This document shows positions 56,085 through 64,000 of a stretch of DNA of 64,000 bases, one piece after another. Origin of the DNA: Caldilineaceae bacterium (lineage in GTDB: Bacteria; Chloroflexota; Anaerolineae; Caldilineales; Caldilineaceae). The stretch is from contig JACKBC010000009.1 of the NCBI GenBank assembly GCA_020634755.1, positions 1 to 64,000 on the forward strand. Reading direction: 5' to 3'. Numbering within the stretch: position 1 is the stretch's first letter; every line of letters starts with the position of its first letter. The notes beneath the pieces were generated by a model. That model was not told the origin of the DNA and ran no database searches. It saw only the letters and a list, made by a program, of their open reading frames with translations. The position numbers and the translations under genes are program-made.

Positions 56085-57923
56085 ATGAATCGCACCGTAC
56101 GGGCGTTTGTGGTAACGCCTTTATTATTTATATGTATGATAATTGTTCCCGCAGTGGCGCTCTCTGCCGATGGCTATTTGCGGGTGAATATGTTGCAGAG
56201 CCCATTTGCAGAGCCTACGCCAATGGGAGATGCTGGGGAAGCTACTGCTGCGCAGATTCCAGAACCGCCCACCGCGGGCGGTGCAGATAGCGGCGCTGGT
56301 AATACTTCTGAAAATATGTCTGATGAGGGTGTAGAAAATGACACCGAAAGTGACAATGCATTACAAGATAAGCCAATCGACAATAGCCCAGCTGGTGAGA
56401 GCGCAGAAAATAATGACGTCATAAACGACGCTGATCCTGACGCCGTGCCCGAAGCTGATGCTGACGCACCCGGCGGCGCTTCTGTTGCGGATGTGCAGAA
56501 CGACTCGCCAGAATCGGAGGCCCAACAAAGTGAACCCAGCCAGGCTGCCGTTGAAGTGTCCGCCGGCGCGACAATGACCGATACGAATTCAGGCGGTACC
56601 GGTGCATTGCCATCCACGCAGACGCCTGCGGGTAGCAACGGTACCAGTCCCCTGCCGACGCCAACCTTCACACCCACAGAGATCAACACCAGCCCCTTGC
56701 CAACGCCAACCTTCACACCGACAAATACCAAAGTACCGCCGACGGCTGCGTTTACATGGACACCAACTACCATATCGAGACCCACTACACCGGCCTCTAC
56801 ATTTACGCCCACCGCCAAGCCGCCAATGCCGCCCGTGGTCACTGTGCAGCCAACAACGGTCGTCCTGCCACCCACTGAGCCCACGGCCACATCGGCCTAT
56901 CCAACACCCATTCGCGAAATACCCACCGCCACGCCGCAAGTGCCGGCCAGCGCGCTGCGTCTTGATGGCTACTGGGTGCAAAAGGTGATTGGCGACCGCT
57001 TCAGCAGCGTGATTTATGCCTTTGCCAATGGCTGGCTCTATCGCTCCAGCAATGATGGCGCTACCTGGGCGCTGCTGACCTCCATGCCGGTTGTGGATGA
57101 TTTTATTATGAATGCCGATGAGCCCAACATACTCTTTAGCGGCAACCACAATTCGTGTGCGGATGGGGCGCCTAGCGGGCCCATGTTGAAATCGACCAAT
57201 GGGGGCCTATCCTGGTTTGAGCTGCCCGATAGCAATGGCTTGCGGCCGCTGATTACCCATCCATTTAAGCCAGAGATTATTGTGGCGGCCGATTGCCAGT
57301 GGCTCTATATTTCGGAAGATGGCGGCAATAGTTGGCGCCCGCGCCCGGATCTATCTGAAGGTGCGTTGTGGCATACCTATACAATTGTGTCGGCGGCGGC
57401 GGTTTATACCGAAGATACGGAAAACCCAGATGATCTGGCCTGGCTGCGTCTTTATGTGGGGGGGCAGGCGGCGGATGGCAGCGGCATTGTGGCCTACACC
57501 ACCGATCTGGGGCAAAGCTGGCAGCAGATTACGCCCGATGTGCATCCGGCGCCGTGGGGCATGTCTACAATTGCGCTCGACCCTTTTAATGCCAACTATA
57601 ACTGGTTTGCCGACAGAAATGGCGTCTGGTATACGCCGGATGGCGGCATGGATTGGCGTTTTACCTATGAAGGGCTGAATATCGATAAGCCAGAGGGAGC
57701 AGGAGCGTTGCTTTTTATGGTAATGCATCCCACCGGACAGATTTACCTGGGGACGGAACACGGTCTCTACACCAAAGTGTTTGATGGCCTCCATTGGGTC
57801 AAAGTGGCGGATACAGCCTTTGACCAAGCGCGCGTCAACAACATCCTGTTTACGGAAACAAATGCCAACTTACTTTATCTGAATACAAGCGATGGGGTAC
57901 AATTGGTGCGTATTGAAGGGTGA
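56085..57923 (+). CDS. Secreted Asp-box beta-propeller protein with acidic and PT-rich regions
   Basis: A 612-aa secreted protein. A signal peptide spans residues 1-28 (FVVTPLLFICMIIVPAVALSA). Residues 50-180 are acidic and rich in Asp, Glu, Ser and Asn. About 190-290 are TPTFTPT-type linkers. About 300-610 form a beta-propeller with Asp-box motifs (RSSNDGATWALL, KSTNGGLSWFEL, ISEDGGNSWRP, TTDLGQSWQQI, TPDGGMDWRF). No C-terminal anchor is seen, unlike the related protein at 22631. ATG 56085 has AAGGA 8 nt upstream; GTG 56067 is in frame but less likely. Ligand and function are unknown; surface binding is plausible. Confidence 0.78.
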   Translation: MNRTVRAFVVTPLLFICMIIVPAVALSADGYLRVNMLQSPFAEPTPMGDAGEATAAQIPEPPTAGGADSGAGNTSENMSDEGVENDTESDNALQDKPIDNSPAGESAENNDVINDADPDAVPEADADAPGGASVADVQNDSPESEAQQSEPSQAAVEVSAGATMTDTNSGGTGALPSTQTPAGSNGTSPLPTPTFTPTEINTSPLPTPTFTPTNTKVPPTAAFTWTPTTISRPTTPASTFTPTAKPPMPPVVTVQPTTVVLPPTEPTATSAYPTPIREIPTATPQVPASALRLDGYWVQKVIGDRFSSVIYAFANGWLYRSSNDGATWALLTSMPVVDDFIMNADEPNILFSGNHNSCADGAPSGPMLKSTNGGLSWFELPDSNGLRPLITHPFKPEIIVAADCQWLYISEDGGNSWRPRPDLSEGALWHTYTIVSAAAVYTEDTENPDDLAWLRLYVGGQAADGSGIVAYTTDLGQSWQQITPDVHPAPWGMSTIALDPFNANYNWFADRNGVWYTPDGGMDWRFTYEGLNIDKPEGAGALLFMVMHPTGQIYLGTEHGLYTKVFDGLHWVKVADTAFDQARVNNILFTETNANLLYLNTSDGVQLVRIEG

Positions 57924-58104
57924 AATCGTGCAAAATCGCCCATAAACCCATAAAGATGATGGGCAGAGAATATGGTGACGTGCGCACTATATATGGATTG
58001 TCACGCCGCCGAGTTCATATTCAACAATCTTTGGGTAAGGCTTGTGTGAGGTCTAACTATATGAGAGGTGTGCATACGTATTCAGCCGAGGAGAGGCGAC
58101 TAGT

Positions 58105-58298
58105 GTGCGTCGCACTGGCCAGCAAAACGGCTGCATTACGGCTACCAAAGCGGCCAGAGCGTCGCACACGGGTGGACTAGAACGATTTTCGAGTAGAATG
58201 TGCGACGCACCGGTCACAAACCTATCTGTTTGGCCTTATGCTCTGCGACCGGTGCGACACACAGATCCATTCGCCCCACTTGTGGGTAAAGCTTAGCA
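58105..58298 (+). repeat. 194-bp double-hairpin repeat, copy 2
   Basis: Same layout as 27428-27620. The first stem pairs GTGCGTCGCACTGGCC with GGCCAGAGCGTCGCAC, where copy 1 has GGTCC/GGACC, so the bases differ but the pairing is kept. The second stem is GCGACGCACCGGTC / GACCGGTGCGACAC. The last 140 bp of both copies align without gaps. It ends 19 bp before the PL22 gene and fills half of the 394-bp gap 57924-58317. Confidence 0.87.
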
Positions 58299-58317
58299 AT
58301 TATATGGAGGAGAATGT

Positions 58318-59472
58318 ATGGCTACAGGCGATCTGTTTCCCGCTGAATGGCAGACCTTTTCTGACCCGGTCAGCGGCGTATCTGTGCAGCAGTTAACCAA
58401 CTATAAAGGCCACAGCCACCACTTTTACTTTACCAACCCAGGCTGGTATGCCAATGACCAAAAGCTGCTTTTTGCCTCGGACCGCAACAATCGGACCAAT
58501 CTGTATAGCGTGGATTTAGCCAGCGGCGCCATTACGCAGCTGACCGATCTGGCGCCCGTGCCGCTGCCGCGCGAAGTTGAATTTTTACGCGCCTGCGTGA
58601 GTCCGCTCAATAACGAAGCCTACTTTTGGCATGAGTATAAGTTGATCGCGCTGGAGCTGGACACTTTGGCGCAGCGTACGCTTTATGAAATGCCGCCCAA
58701 TTTTGATGTCTCCATGATCAACGTAACGGCGGATGGCCGTTATGTTTGTGCCAGCATTTCCGAGGATATGTCGGACCGCTTTCCGGTAGACCTGCTGCGT
58801 GGCTATGTGGGCTTCCGCGAAACGTGGGAGGCCATGCCGTTGAGCCGCATTATGCGCGTGGCTGTGGGTGGCCCAAACGAAGGCGCGGCAGACGTGGTGT
58901 GGGAAGAGAACTACTGGATCGGTCACGTGAACACATCCCCTACCCAGCCACACTTGCTCACGTTTTGCCACGAAGGTCCGTGGCATTTGGTCGACAACCG
59001 GATGTGGGGGCTAGATATGCAAACCGGCCGCGTGTGGAAGCTGCGCGAGCGAGAAGAGCCCGACGAGATTGTGGGGCACGAATATTGGCACGCTGATGGG
59101 GTGATGATCAGTTACCACGGACGCAAGGCCAATGGCTACAAGTTTTTTGGCCAGATGCGCTATGATGGCGCCGACCAGCAAGAATACGCATTTCCGCACA
59201 ATACCGGTCATATCCATTCAAATGATTTTGCGCTAATTGTGGGCGATGGCGGAAAGGTGGTGCGCTTGTGGCGCTGGAATGGCCGCGGCTTTGATGGCCC
59301 CAAGGCGCTGTGCCAGCACCGCAGCAGCATGCACATCCAGCAAACTCACGTGCATCCGCGCTTTAGTCCAGATGGCAGCTATGTTGTCTTCACCAGCGAT
59401 GTGTCTGGCTACGGCAACGTGTATCGAGTGGCTATTCCGGATTTTGACACGCTGCCGGATGTTGACGATTGA
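58318..59472 (+). CDS. Oligogalacturonate lyase-like protein (PL22 family)
   Basis: A 384-aa beta-propeller enzyme predicted to cleave short pectin fragments by beta-elimination in the cytoplasm; no signal peptide. Family features are GHSHHFYFTNPGWY near the start, FLRACVSPLNNEAYFW, LTFCHEGPWHLVDNRMW near residue 220, HNTGHIHSNDFALIVGDGG near 295 and THVHPRFSPDGSYVVFTSD near 345. The conserved histidines match those that bind the metal and substrate in PL22. ATG 58318 has GGAGGAG 5 nt upstream. No other pectin genes are adjacent. A general WD40-like Tol-type propeller is the alternative. Confidence 0.82.
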   Translation: MATGDLFPAEWQTFSDPVSGVSVQQLTNYKGHSHHFYFTNPGWYANDQKLLFASDRNNRTNLYSVDLASGAITQLTDLAPVPLPREVEFLRACVSPLNNEAYFWHEYKLIALELDTLAQRTLYEMPPNFDVSMINVTADGRYVCASISEDMSDRFPVDLLRGYVGFRETWEAMPLSRIMRVAVGGPNEGAADVVWEENYWIGHVNTSPTQPHLLTFCHEGPWHLVDNRMWGLDMQTGRVWKLREREEPDEIVGHEYWHADGVMISYHGRKANGYKFFGQMRYDGADQQEYAFPHNTGHIHSNDFALIVGDGGKVVRLWRWNGRGFDGPKALCQHRSSMHIQQTHVHPRFSPDGSYVVFTSDVSGYGNVYRVAIPDFDTLPDVDD

Positions 59473-59544
59473 GCCCATGCGACGAAAACGGCTCACTTGA
59501 GCTGCATTTCGGGCAAGGAGCAGGAAGACCTTATAGCGATCACC

Positions 59545-59603
59545 TTTAAACATGGCACAAATGTATGTGATTATTATTCGAGGTCATTTGTGCCATGTTT
59601 AAA
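59545..59603. terminator. 19-bp perfect inverted repeat between convergent genes
   Basis: TTTAAACATGGCACAAATG at 59545-59563 and its exact complement at 59585-59603 flank a 21-nt loop in the gap between the convergent PL22 and P-type ATPase genes. There is no U-tract, so it is a possible transcription end or a palindromic repeat. Confidence 0.6.
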
Positions 59604-59687
59604 TGGTTTGTCCATTAGAAACAAAAGGCGCATACCATGCTTGCCCAAAATGCATAGCGGTCCGCTAATGCTGTTTTGTTCGGCGAA

Positions 59688-61721
59688 TTACTCGCGCATG
59701 GCCAACATGCGCAGTCCATTGGCCACCACAAGCAGCGTGCTGCCTTCGTGCCCCACTACGCCAAGCGGCAGCGGCAACACAAAGCCCGGATAGAGCAGCG
59801 GCACGAGTATTGTGGCCGTCACCAACACCAGGATGACGCTGACTGCGAAAATCAGGTTTTGACGCACAATGTGACCGGCCTGTTTACTCAAGCGCAGCGT
59901 AAAGGGCAGTTTGGAAAGGTCGCTGGACATTAGCACCAAGTCGGCTGTTTCCAATGCCACATCTGTACCGCCGGCGCCCATGGCTACCCCCACGGTGGCC
60001 GTGGCCAATGCTGGGGCGTCATTAACACCATCCCCAATCATCACTGTTTTGCCGCGCTCGGAAAGCTGCTTAATAATCTCCACCTTTTGTTCGGGCAGCA
60101 AATCGGCATACACCTCATCAATGCCAACTTCCTTGGCCACCTTCTGGGCCACATCCGCGTTATCGCCCGTCAACATGGCAATGGTCTTGACGCCAGCGGC
60201 GCGCAATTGGGCAATAATATCTATGGCCGAGTCGCGCAGCGCATCTGCCACCGCCACAAAGCCGATGGCTTCGGGCGTTTCCGCATTGTGTTGACGCATG
60301 ACCAAAATTGCCGTTTGGCCTGCCGCCTGCAATTGGCGCCCCATGTCGTGTATCTCGGCCGGCAATTCGATATTTAGCGATTCAAAGAGTTTGGCGTTGC
60401 CCAGGTAGGTTGTCTCTTCATATGGCTCGCCTTCCGCATCGGTGCGGATGTAGCTGGCGCGGATGCCGTGTCCCGCAATGGCCTCGAATTCATCCGGCGT
60501 TTCCAGCGGCACATTCAACTCTGTGGCCTTATCTACAATGGCCGCGGCAATATGATGCTCGCTGAACTGCTCGGCGCTGGCGGCAATATGCAAGAGTTCG
60601 GTTTCGGAAAAGTCGTTGAATGTTTGGAGTGTAGTCACCATAGGCTTGCCGTGCGTCAGCGTGCCGGTCTTATCAAACGCCACCGTGTCAATTTGCGCCA
60701 TGCTCTCTAAGTACGCCCCACCTTTAAAGAGCACACCCTGACGCGCCGCCGCCGCAATGGCGCTCAAAATGCTGGCCGGCGTGCTAATGATCAATGCGCA
60801 GGGGCTGGCCACCACCAGCAGCGTCATGGCGCGATAGAAGGTGTCGGCAAATGGCTCATTGGCAAAGAGGGTCGGAATCAAAATGGCGACGATGGTGGCG
60901 GCAATCACAATATATGTGTATGGCTGACTCAACCGGTCAATGAGGTGCTGGGTGGGGGCGGCGTCTTCGCGCGCTTCTTCCACCAGATTGATGATTTTGC
61001 TCAACGTGCTTTCGGTGGCTAGCTTTGTGACCTCCACCTCCAGGGCGCCGCTGCCGTTGATCGAGCCCGCAAAGGTGTTATCACCTTGCGCTTTGTGCAC
61101 TGGCACGCTTTCACCCGTAATGGGGCTTTGGTCCACCGAGCTGAGGCCAGAAATGACGGTGCCATCGACCGCAATGCGTTCGCCCGGCCGTACCAGCACA
61201 ATATCCCCAATGACTAATTCTTCCACTGGCACGACCATGCTTTGGCCATTGCGTCGAACTTCCGCGGCATCTGGCCGCAGGTCTGCCAGCGCCTTAATGG
61301 CTTCACGCGTGCGTTCTAACGCAAAGGTTTCCAACGCGCCGCTCAGCGTAAAGAGAAAAAGCAGCAGGGCTCCTTCGTGCCAGGCGCCAATCAGTGCTGC
61401 GCCAACGGCCGCCGCAATCATCAAGAAGTCAATATCGAGCTTGCCTTGACGCGCTTCTGCCATGGCGCCTGTAAAACCGGTATAGCCGCCGGCTCCATAG
61501 GCCACAATGGCCGTAAGCATAATGGCCCACTGTGGCAAGACGCCCAGCGCCTCTCCCGCCCAGCCAATACCAAGCGCAAGCAGCGTGATCACCGTTAAAA
61601 TGAGGGCGTAGTTGGAACGCCAAGACCGAAATATATCGCCAATAGCGCTGGTAGACGCGCTGGGCGCCACGGGTATGGGTGTGGTCTCCGCCTGGAGAGA
61701 AGAGACTGAGTTTGTTGTCAT
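59688..61721 (-). CDS. Heavy-metal P1B-type ATPase, P1B-4 (SPC) class
   Basis: A 677-aa metal-exporting P-type ATPase in the cytoplasmic membrane. The catalytic DKTGTLTHGKP, phosphatase loop TGES and hinge GDGVNDAPAL are intact. The membrane metal motif is SPC (VVASPCALIIST), not CPC, and the last membrane region has GHEGSTLLVVANGLRM. SPC plus HEGS/T marks the P1B-4 class, whose characterised members move Co(II), Fe(II) or Zn(II). There is no N-terminal CxxC metal-binding domain. ATG 61721 has AGGGGA 9 nt upstream; the longer frame to 61847 is non-family. It follows a Fur-family gene on the same strand, consistent with iron efflux. Confidence 0.92.
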   Translation of the reverse strand: MTTNSVSSLQAETTPIPVAPSASTSAIGDIFRSWRSNYALILTVITLLALGIGWAGEALGVLPQWAIMLTAIVAYGAGGYTGFTGAMAEARQGKLDIDFLMIAAAVGAALIGAWHEGALLLFLFTLSGALETFALERTREAIKALADLRPDAAEVRRNGQSMVVPVEELVIGDIVLVRPGERIAVDGTVISGLSSVDQSPITGESVPVHKAQGDNTFAGSINGSGALEVEVTKLATESTLSKIINLVEEAREDAAPTQHLIDRLSQPYTYIVIAATIVAILIPTLFANEPFADTFYRAMTLLVVASPCALIISTPASILSAIAAAARQGVLFKGGAYLESMAQIDTVAFDKTGTLTHGKPMVTTLQTFNDFSETELLHIAASAEQFSEHHIAAAIVDKATELNVPLETPDEFEAIAGHGIRASYIRTDAEGEPYEETTYLGNAKLFESLNIELPAEIHDMGRQLQAAGQTAILVMRQHNAETPEAIGFVAVADALRDSAIDIIAQLRAAGVKTIAMLTGDNADVAQKVAKEVGIDEVYADLLPEQKVEIIKQLSERGKTVMIGDGVNDAPALATATVGVAMGAGGTDVALETADLVLMSSDLSKLPFTLRLSKQAGHIVRQNLIFAVSVILVLVTATILVPLLYPGFVLPLPLGVVGHEGSTLLVVANGLRMLAMRE

Positions 61722-62271
61722 GTGGACGATTCCCCTTTCAGATATATAACTTATGTTACGCAAGCCTAGAGGAAAGTCGGCAAGCCGACATTCCTGTTTC
61801 TTTGTAGCAGACTGGCTGTCGCTGCGTAACGTGAGTATATAAAGCACGCTAGCTGCGTAAAAATCGCTTGGTCAGCCCTATAAGCTTCTCCTAGTTGCGT
61901 GGCCGCTTAATTTTTACAAATCCTAAGTGGCTTACACACTGGTGGTGATTTGTAAAAATTAAATATTTGCAGCACTAGGGTAAGAATCACCTTGCAAAAG
62001 ATCGTCTTTTCTCCTGACGATCCACAGGCGCTGCGTAAGTCGTGTAGATAAAGCGCGCAGATAAAGTGCGCGTCTCTGCAAATTGCAGGGTTGTATGGGC
62101 ATGATTGCAAAGTAAATCCGCTCCATACAATCAGGTAGAAGTGTGGCGCGTGTGGCGTGGCGCTTGCAATATGGCAATTTTAGGAGGTACGCAAGCCTCG
62201 ACTAAAGTTGTGTCGCATACAAATGCGCCCACTCTCAGCAACTCACAGGCGCTGCGTACGTTGTGAATTTG
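61722..62271. repeat. Repeat-filled gap between fur and the P-type ATPase
   Basis: No gene in 550 bp. It holds two TACGCA-type repeats (61756-61830 and 62188-62258), a partial third end (ccacaggcgctgcgtaag, ending near 62039), and a 16-bp perfect inverted repeat, TTAATTTTTACAAATC at 61907-61922 with 61947-61962. No second Fur-type operator is visible before the ATPase start. Confidence 0.7.
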
Positions 62272-62715
62272 TCAATCAGCATTTGGCGCCGATTGGGCCT
62301 GACAATCAGCGCAAAGTCCGTATACATCCATTTTGCTGATCCAAGGCTGAAATTGGCTTCCCTTTGGCAGTACGGTTTCTAGCTCAGCCAGGATTGCTGG
62401 CGCGGGATAGTCAGTGATCTGATGACACTGCATACAAATCAAATTGACATGTGGTTGCACATTCGTTTCGTAGTGCGTGTGGTCATCACCAAAGCCGATT
62501 TCGATGATGGCGCCTAGTTCTTTGAGCAAATTCAATGTGTTGTAAACGGTCGCCCGGCTGATCTCAGGATGATTGGCCGAGATTTCAGCAAAGGCTTGAT
62601 ATGGTGTTGGATGCTCATCGGTGTCGGCTAAATACTGGCAAATCACGCGCCGTTGCTCGGTTAGTCGGTGTCCCGCTTGTTTTAATGTATTTGTAAAAAA
62701 TTGGGTTGTCTTCAT
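62272..62715 (-). CDS. Fur-family metal-responsive transcriptional regulator
   Basis: A 147-aa repressor of the Fur/Zur/PerR family. The N-terminal winged helix has RLTEQRRVICQYLADTDEHPTPYQAF and the recognition region ISRATVYNTLNLLKELG. The C-terminal dimer domain has two CxxC structural zinc sites (LICMQC and GLCADC) and a HTHYETNVQPHVN metal site. Where PerR has an oxidisable aspartate (RFD) this protein has glutamate (HYE), which favours a metal sensor of Fur or Zur type, though PerR is not excluded. ATG 62715 is chosen over GTG 62733. Its promoter carries two matching operators, implying autoregulation. Confidence 0.9.
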   Translation of the reverse strand: MKTTQFFTNTLKQAGHRLTEQRRVICQYLADTDEHPTPYQAFAEISANHPEISRATVYNTLNLLKELGAIIEIGFGDDHTHYETNVQPHVNLICMQCHQITDYPAPAILAELETVLPKGSQFQPWISKMDVYGLCADCQAQSAPNAD

Positions 62716-62743
62716 AATGCAGTACGATATCACGCAGTATTAT

Positions 62744-62758
62744 TTAGAATGATTCTAA
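62744..62758. promoter_or_regulatory. Fur-type operator, promoter-downstream site
   Basis: TTAGAATGATTCTAA, a perfect 7-1-7 inverted repeat of the Fur/PerR-box type. It lies just past the -10 element, overlapping the expected transcription start region of the fur-family gene. Confidence 0.88.
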
Positions 62759-62769
62759 TTTATACGAAC

Positions 62770-62798
62770 ATTATAGCATTATGTTGGGCCACTGTCAA
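62770..62798 (-). promoter_or_regulatory. Consensus sigma70 promoter of the Fur-family gene
   Basis: Read on the minus strand, TTGACA (62793-62798) and TATAAT (62770-62775) are separated by exactly 17 bp; both hexamers are perfect. It is flanked on each side by a 15-bp Fur-type operator. Confidence 0.92.
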
Positions 62799-62805
62799 TA
62801 GATAA

Positions 62806-62820
62806 TTAGAATCATTCTAA
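62806..62820. promoter_or_regulatory. Fur-type operator, promoter-upstream site
   Basis: TTAGAATCATTCTAA, a perfect 7-1-7 inverted repeat differing from the other site only in the central base. It ends 7 bp upstream of the -35 box. The centres of the two sites are 62 bp apart, about six helical turns. Confidence 0.88.
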
Positions 62821-62837
62821 ATATAAATCAATAAAAT

Positions 62838-62871
62838 AAAGCCGCACCAACGGAAAGTTGGTGCGGCCTTT
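62838..62871 (-). terminator. Intrinsic terminator downstream of acpP
   Basis: On the minus strand GGCCGCACCAAC and GTTGGTGCGGC form a stem with a five-base loop and run into CTTTATTTTATT. It sits between acpP and the fur-family promoter and so separates the two units. Confidence 0.8.
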
Positions 62872-62930
62872 GGCTACGGCTATGTCATATGAGCAACGTC
62901 ATGTGCATAGCACTTTTATACAGTTAGACG

Positions 62931-63101
62931 TACGCAAGACCCGAGTAAAATTGCCGAGTCAATTATGGTATACACTCCTGGCAACCCACAGGAACTGCGT
63001 AAGGAATGACAGGTAGAACTTAGGCAGCGTCTTGTGAAACCAGAACGCCAAGCGTAAAACAGCGGTAGTCTTGGCCTGGCGCTCACGAGCGCTGCTTAAG
63101 T
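62931..63101. repeat. Two adjacent TACGCA-type repeats between acpP and its terminator
   Basis: 62931-63002 opens TACGCAAGACCCGAGTAAAA and closes CCCACAGGAACTGCGTAA. 63018-63101 has inverted ends ACTTAGGCAGCG and CGCTGCTTAAGT. They fill the space 3' of acpP and would be transcribed with it. Confidence 0.65.
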
Positions 63102-63140
63102 CGCGTCACTATACCGTGACGTAGAGATCATGCGATACGA

Positions 63141-63374
63141 TCAAGCGCCGTCTAAAAAGGTAACGGCATCTCCCACAGACCGAATCTGCTGTGCTTCCTC
63201 ATCGCTGATTTCACCGCCAAATTCTTCTTCAAACGCCATAATGAGTTCAACAAGATCGAGACTGTCGGCTTCCAAGTCGTCACGGAAATTAGCTTCCATT
63301 GTGACATCACTTGGATCGACGCCAAGCTGCTCGATAATAATGTCTTTGACTTTGTCAAAAGTACTGGTGGCCAT
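63141..63374 (-). CDS. acpP: Acyl carrier protein
   Basis: A 77-aa carrier of fatty-acyl chains for fatty acid synthesis. The phosphopantetheine-attachment motif is EADSLDLVELIM, with the serine in DSL near residue 38. The protein is acidic and of the usual length (MATSTFDKVKDIIIEQLGVD ... IRSVGDAVTFLDG). ATG 63374 has AGGAG 8 nt upstream. No fab genes are visible next to it within the window: upstream lies a 626-bp gap to the window edge, downstream repeats and a terminator. Confidence 0.96.
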   Translation of the reverse strand: MATSTFDKVKDIIIEQLGVDPSDVTMEANFRDDLEADSLDLVELIMAFEEEFGGEISDEEAQQIRSVGDAVTFLDGA

Positions 63375-64000
63375 ACTGAGATTCTCCTTTTGAAACGTAT
63401 TACAAACTTGCTTTATGCGCTTTGATTTTGTAAAACCACAAGCTTTGTTACTTTTTGTCCCGATAGCGGGTTCAGATAACAGCGGTAAAGCTCGGTCAAA
63501 AATGACTGCGCGGCCATTGTAGTCAGTGGCGCTCTGCCTGTCAAACTCGGTGGGGCAGGGCGGAGCCTACTTCGTGATAGCATGAATGCCGAACTGAGCG
63601 AACCCTTTTGTCTTTTATTTAGGGCCCATCCGGAAATTCCCTGCGTCAAACCGATCTGTCAGAGATGACGAGTGAACTCACCGCCGAATTTACGGATAGC
63701 TTCTATGCTAAACCTGATTCCTCTTTGGTAAAACACTACACAAAACGATTAGTTGCGGCCAATTCAAAAATATGTTGACGCTTTTTTCGAAAAGCAAATC
63801 AGTCTGAAACTATTGCCACGTTCATGGGGCGCCTAGTGCCTGTTATTCTAGCCTACTTTACACAAAATGCGCTGGCGGGGCAAGCGGTTGCGCCAGTTCG
63901 GAACACGTTTGCAACTCAGCCGTAACTATTGTGCGGCATACTCGTCATCACACGCAGATAATGCATGACTATCAGGCCCTTTGCCAAGACTATTTACATG
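63375..64000. other. Intergenic region to the window edge
   Basis: 626 bp with no gene I can support. A 78-codon minus frame at 63413-63649 lacks any family signal. It contains the 70-bp repeat at 63628-63697. The acpP promoter is expected here, but the best candidate (TTGTGG with CATAAA) is weak. Confidence 0.5.
63628..63697 (+). repeat. 70-bp dispersed repeat with inverted ends, copy 2
   Basis: Opens ATCCGGAAATTC and closes GAATTTACGGAT, with CAAACCGATCTGTCAGAGA shared exactly with the copy at 22521-22590. Same length, with the changes concentrated in the loops. Confidence 0.8.

Noticed and set aside
61722..63110. CRISPR array from the clustered repeats near fur
   Set aside because: The repeats are palindrome-ended, diverged, irregularly spaced and of variable length; there are no uniform spacers and no cas genes.
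63413..63649. 78-codon minus frame upstream of acpP
   Set aside because: Overlaps a 70-bp repeat and the likely acpP promoter region; no recognisable protein features.

Overview
The window looks like chromosomal DNA of a free-living member of the Chloroflexota (probably Anaerolineae or Caldilineae). This rests on protein style, not on a database search: secreted and surface proteins with long TPT/PTDTP linkers, Asp-box beta-propellers, a MurE with an EDPR motif, fused NuoC-NuoD and NuoE-NuoF, and a C-terminal YLPLL motif. GC is moderate. No rRNA, tRNA, phage, IS transposase or CRISPR array is visible.

Layout. 1-12.3 kb (minus strand): a respiratory complex I operon nuoA-B-CD-EF-G-H-I-J-K-L, with nuoL cut by the window edge. 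Two PD-(D/E)XK-like accessory genes (GxxExxY and Uma2) sit inside it. 13-22.3 kb (plus strand): a second, head-to-head nuo cluster with only membrane-arm subunits (A, H, J, K, L, M, N) plus a small unknown TPR-like membrane protein. 22.6-29.8 kb: a PT-rich surface beta-propeller protein, an APH-like kinase, murE and a four-repeat lipoprotein. 30.2 kb: tmRNA (ssrA) with its promoter and terminator. 30.7-36.8 kb (minus): a class IV aminotransferase, clpC and an ABC-F ATPase. 37-40.6 kb: a multidomain surface protein, a GT4 glycosyltransferase and a dehydrogenase gene remnant. 41-50.5 kb: rpoB-rpoC behind a consensus sigma70 promoter and a long structured leader. 50.6-55.5 kb (mostly minus): a tightly overlapping amidase-GNAT-serine hydrolase operon, a RodZ-like protein and peptide deformylase. 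56-59.5 kb: a second PT-rich beta-propeller protein and a PL22 oligogalacturonate lyase. 59.7-63.4 kb (minus): a P1B-4 type metal ATPase, a Fur-family regulator with two perfect operators around a consensus promoter, and acpP.

The most unusual features are these. RpoC has a domain resembling the alpha-subunit C-terminal domain (alpha-CTD) inserted between its catalytic region and the rim-helix region, together with a long N-terminal coiled-coil insertion and an acidic tail. The second complex I cluster lacks every peripheral-arm subunit, and its NuoH has an altered quinone-side loop. The intergenic spaces carry several families of short palindromic repeats (84 bp, 70 bp, about 193 bp, 80 bp, a TACGCA-ended family, a 33 bp palindrome, and a 132 bp nested inverted repeat). 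Some of these show compensatory changes in their stems.

Start codons were set from visible Shine-Dalgarno spacing and family length. Several genes begin with GTG or TTG or inside a longer open frame.
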